Source of the DNA: Nitrospinota bacterium
GTDB lineage: Bacteria; UBA8248
Direction: 5' to 3'
NCBI GenBank assembly: GCA_011523725.1
Contig: WTGD01000429.1
Span: 1 to 5,840 of the forward strand
DNA: 5,840 nucleotides
Shown here piece by piece: positions 4,719 to 5,840 of the stretch (position 1 is its first letter; every line of letters starts with the position of its first letter). Below the pieces are notes generated by a model. It saw nothing but the letters and a program-made list of their open reading frames with translations. It had not been told where the DNA came from and did no database searches. A program made the position numbers and the translations under genes.

Positions 4719-5840
4719 CTATAAAGGCGGCTTTTCCACTTTCACGACGCCTCTTTTTTCCAGTTGATGCACAAATGAAAGCGTGTGGTGGTCATGCAAA
4801 GGCGGGCCCATGATTTGCGCTCCGAGCGGTAGACCCTCCCCGCTCATGCCCGATGGAAAGGCCGTGGACGGCCCGCCGAGGAAATTCCAAAGCCTCGTCA
4901 ATGAGATCATGAGCGTTCGAATTTCGACCTCTTTGCCGCGAACCGTTCCGGTCGACTGAGAACGCAAAGCGGCTGGAATCGGCGTGGCGGCGGAGAGAAC
5001 GAGGTCTACCCCACCGAATACTTCCTTGCAGATACGTTTTGTCCACTGCTCTCTGAATCGTAGCGACTGGATATACGATGTGGCGGAAATGAAAAAACCG
5101 GGCCTGATTCTCTCCAGGACCGCAGGATCGAAATCTTGCGCGTTGTCTTGTATGTTTTTTTCATGCACGGCCGCCGCTTCGGATACCATCAATACGGCCG
5201 ATGCATGAAACGCGGTTTCGACATCGGGTATTTCGATGTCGACAACTACGGCACCCATTTCCTGAAGAGTCTTTGCCAGATTGTTCACCGCTTCCGCCAC
5301 GGGCGGTTCCGAGCGTTGTTCATAGTATGCTCGCGCGTGTCCGACCCGGAACTCTTCAATGGGTTTATCCAGCGCGCCTATAAAATCGAGTGGATCTGTG
5401 GCGATGGATGAGGCGTCGGCAGGGTCGTGCCCGGCGATGGTGGACATCATGAGCGCGCAGTCCCGGGCGGACCTCGCCAATGGCCCGAAGGAATCGAGCG
5501 ACCAGGACAATGGCGCGCAGTTCGACTTCGTGACGAGCCCATGCGTGGGTTTGTGCCCGATGACCCCGCACAATGATGCCGGAATCCGGATGGAGCCCCC
5601 CGTATCGGAACCGATGGCGATGGAAACCTGCCCCGTCGCTACGCTGTTGCCCGAGCCGCCGCTCGACCCGCCCGTGACCCGCTCGGTATCCCAGGGGTTT
5701 TTCTGATCCCCGTAGTGGGGATTGTGCCCGGTGGGGCCGAAGGCGAATTCGTGGAGGTTCAGTTTTCCGAGTATCACACCGCCTGCGCGGCGTATCTTTC
5801 GGGCCAGCAGGGCATCCGAGTCCGCGACGTTGTTTTTATC
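4719..5840 (-). CDS. Amidase signature (AS) family hydrolase, N-terminus outside window
   Basis: The reading frame is open from the right edge to TAG at 4719-4721, giving 373 residues. A GTG at 5775-5777 is internal: the codons before it read DALLARKIRRAGG and run straight into VILGKLNLHEFAFG, a conserved AS-family stretch. Next come VTGGSSGGS, with the presumed cis-serine encoded at 5664-5666, and GSDTGGSIRIPAS, with the nucleophile serine at 5592-5594. Their 24-residue separation equals that in GatA and FAAH. The catalytic lysine of the Ser-cisSer-Lys triad lies further N-terminal and is off the window, so roughly 90-110 residues are missing. The C-terminus has the usual NFLGGPSTAFPSG and EGLPLGAQIMGPP. 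AS enzymes hydrolyse C-N amide bonds. This one looks like a stand-alone amidase rather than the GatA subunit of tRNA amidotransferase, but substrate specificity cannot be read. It converges on glyA with a 15-bp gap. Confidence 0.93.
   Translation of the reverse strand, partial: DKNNVADSDALLARKIRRAGGVILGKLNLHEFAFGPTGHNPHYGDQKNPWDTERVTGGSSGGSGNSVATGQVSIAIGSDTGGSIRIPASLCGVIGHKPTHGLVTKSNCAPLSWSLDSFGPLARSARDCALMMSTIAGHDPADASSIATDPLDFIGALDKPIEEFRVGHARAYYEQRSEPPVAEAVNNLAKTLQEMGAVVVDIEIPDVETAFHASAVLMVSEAAAVHEKNIQDNAQDFDPAVLERIRPGFFISATSYIQSLRFREQWTKRICKEVFGGVDLVLSAATPIPAALRSQSTGTVRGKEVEIRTLMISLTRLWNFLGGPSTAFPSGMSGEGLPLGAQIMGPPLHDHHTLSFVHQLEKRGVVKVEKPPL

Noticed and set aside
2778..4743. Shared TTTTCCACTTT at 2778-2788 and 4733-4743
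   Set aside because: One copy encodes KVEK near the amidase C-terminus and the other is intergenic. An 11-12-base match is expected by chance in a window of this size.
5775..5777. GTG as a start codon of the amidase
   Set aside because: The frame stays open to the window edge, and the residues before it (DALLARKIRRAGG) match the conserved AS-family helix leading into this strand, so the valine is internal.

Overview
The window is GC-rich (about 60% by eye) bacterial DNA. It holds three complete, well-supported genes on the + strand, one complete gene on the - strand, and a gene cut by each window edge. Nothing pins the organism to a genus. Dense coding, strong AGGAGG-type ribosome binding sites, a TTG start and a tungsten-type aldehyde:ferredoxin oxidoreductase fit an uncultured, probably anaerobic or facultative bacterium. 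The - strand gene resembles DUF3151, a family I mainly associate with Actinobacteria. I therefore leave the phylum open.

Left block (1-2703, + strand): the C-terminal end of an NAD(P)/FAD-dependent oxidoreductase, then an aldehyde:ferredoxin oxidoreductase (AOR) family protein, then a MoaD/ThiS-like small protein ending in Gly-Gly. Gaps are 18 and 28 bp, each with a good ribosome binding site, so this reads as an operon. The inferred division of labour is a tungsto- or molybdopterin catalytic subunit, a flavoprotein exchanging electrons with NAD(P)H, and a sulfur-carrier protein for pterin cofactor maturation. The AOR differs from the archaeal prototype in its cluster-binding and pterin-contact motifs, so its substrate may not be a simple aldehyde.

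Middle (2704-3446): a 112-bp non-coding stretch rich in inverted repeats separates the convergent MoaD-like and DUF3151-like genes. One 5' part could be a terminator, and a larger fold has a tRNA-3'-end look. The DUF3151-like gene (2816-3280, -) and glyA (3447-4703, +) diverge from a 166-bp region. That region has a perfect TATAAT on the - strand, a TTGACG...TAGCTT pair on the + strand and a 10-bp direct repeat.

Right block (3447-5840): glyA (serine hydroxymethyltransferase), complete with all key residues, converges after 15 bp on an amidase-signature hydrolase running off the right edge. These two are metabolic genes with no obvious link to the AOR operon. I see no transposase, CRISPR array, complete tRNA or rRNA, or prophage gene. 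The most interesting element is the AOR operon with its atypical AOR subfamily; the rest is largely ordinary.
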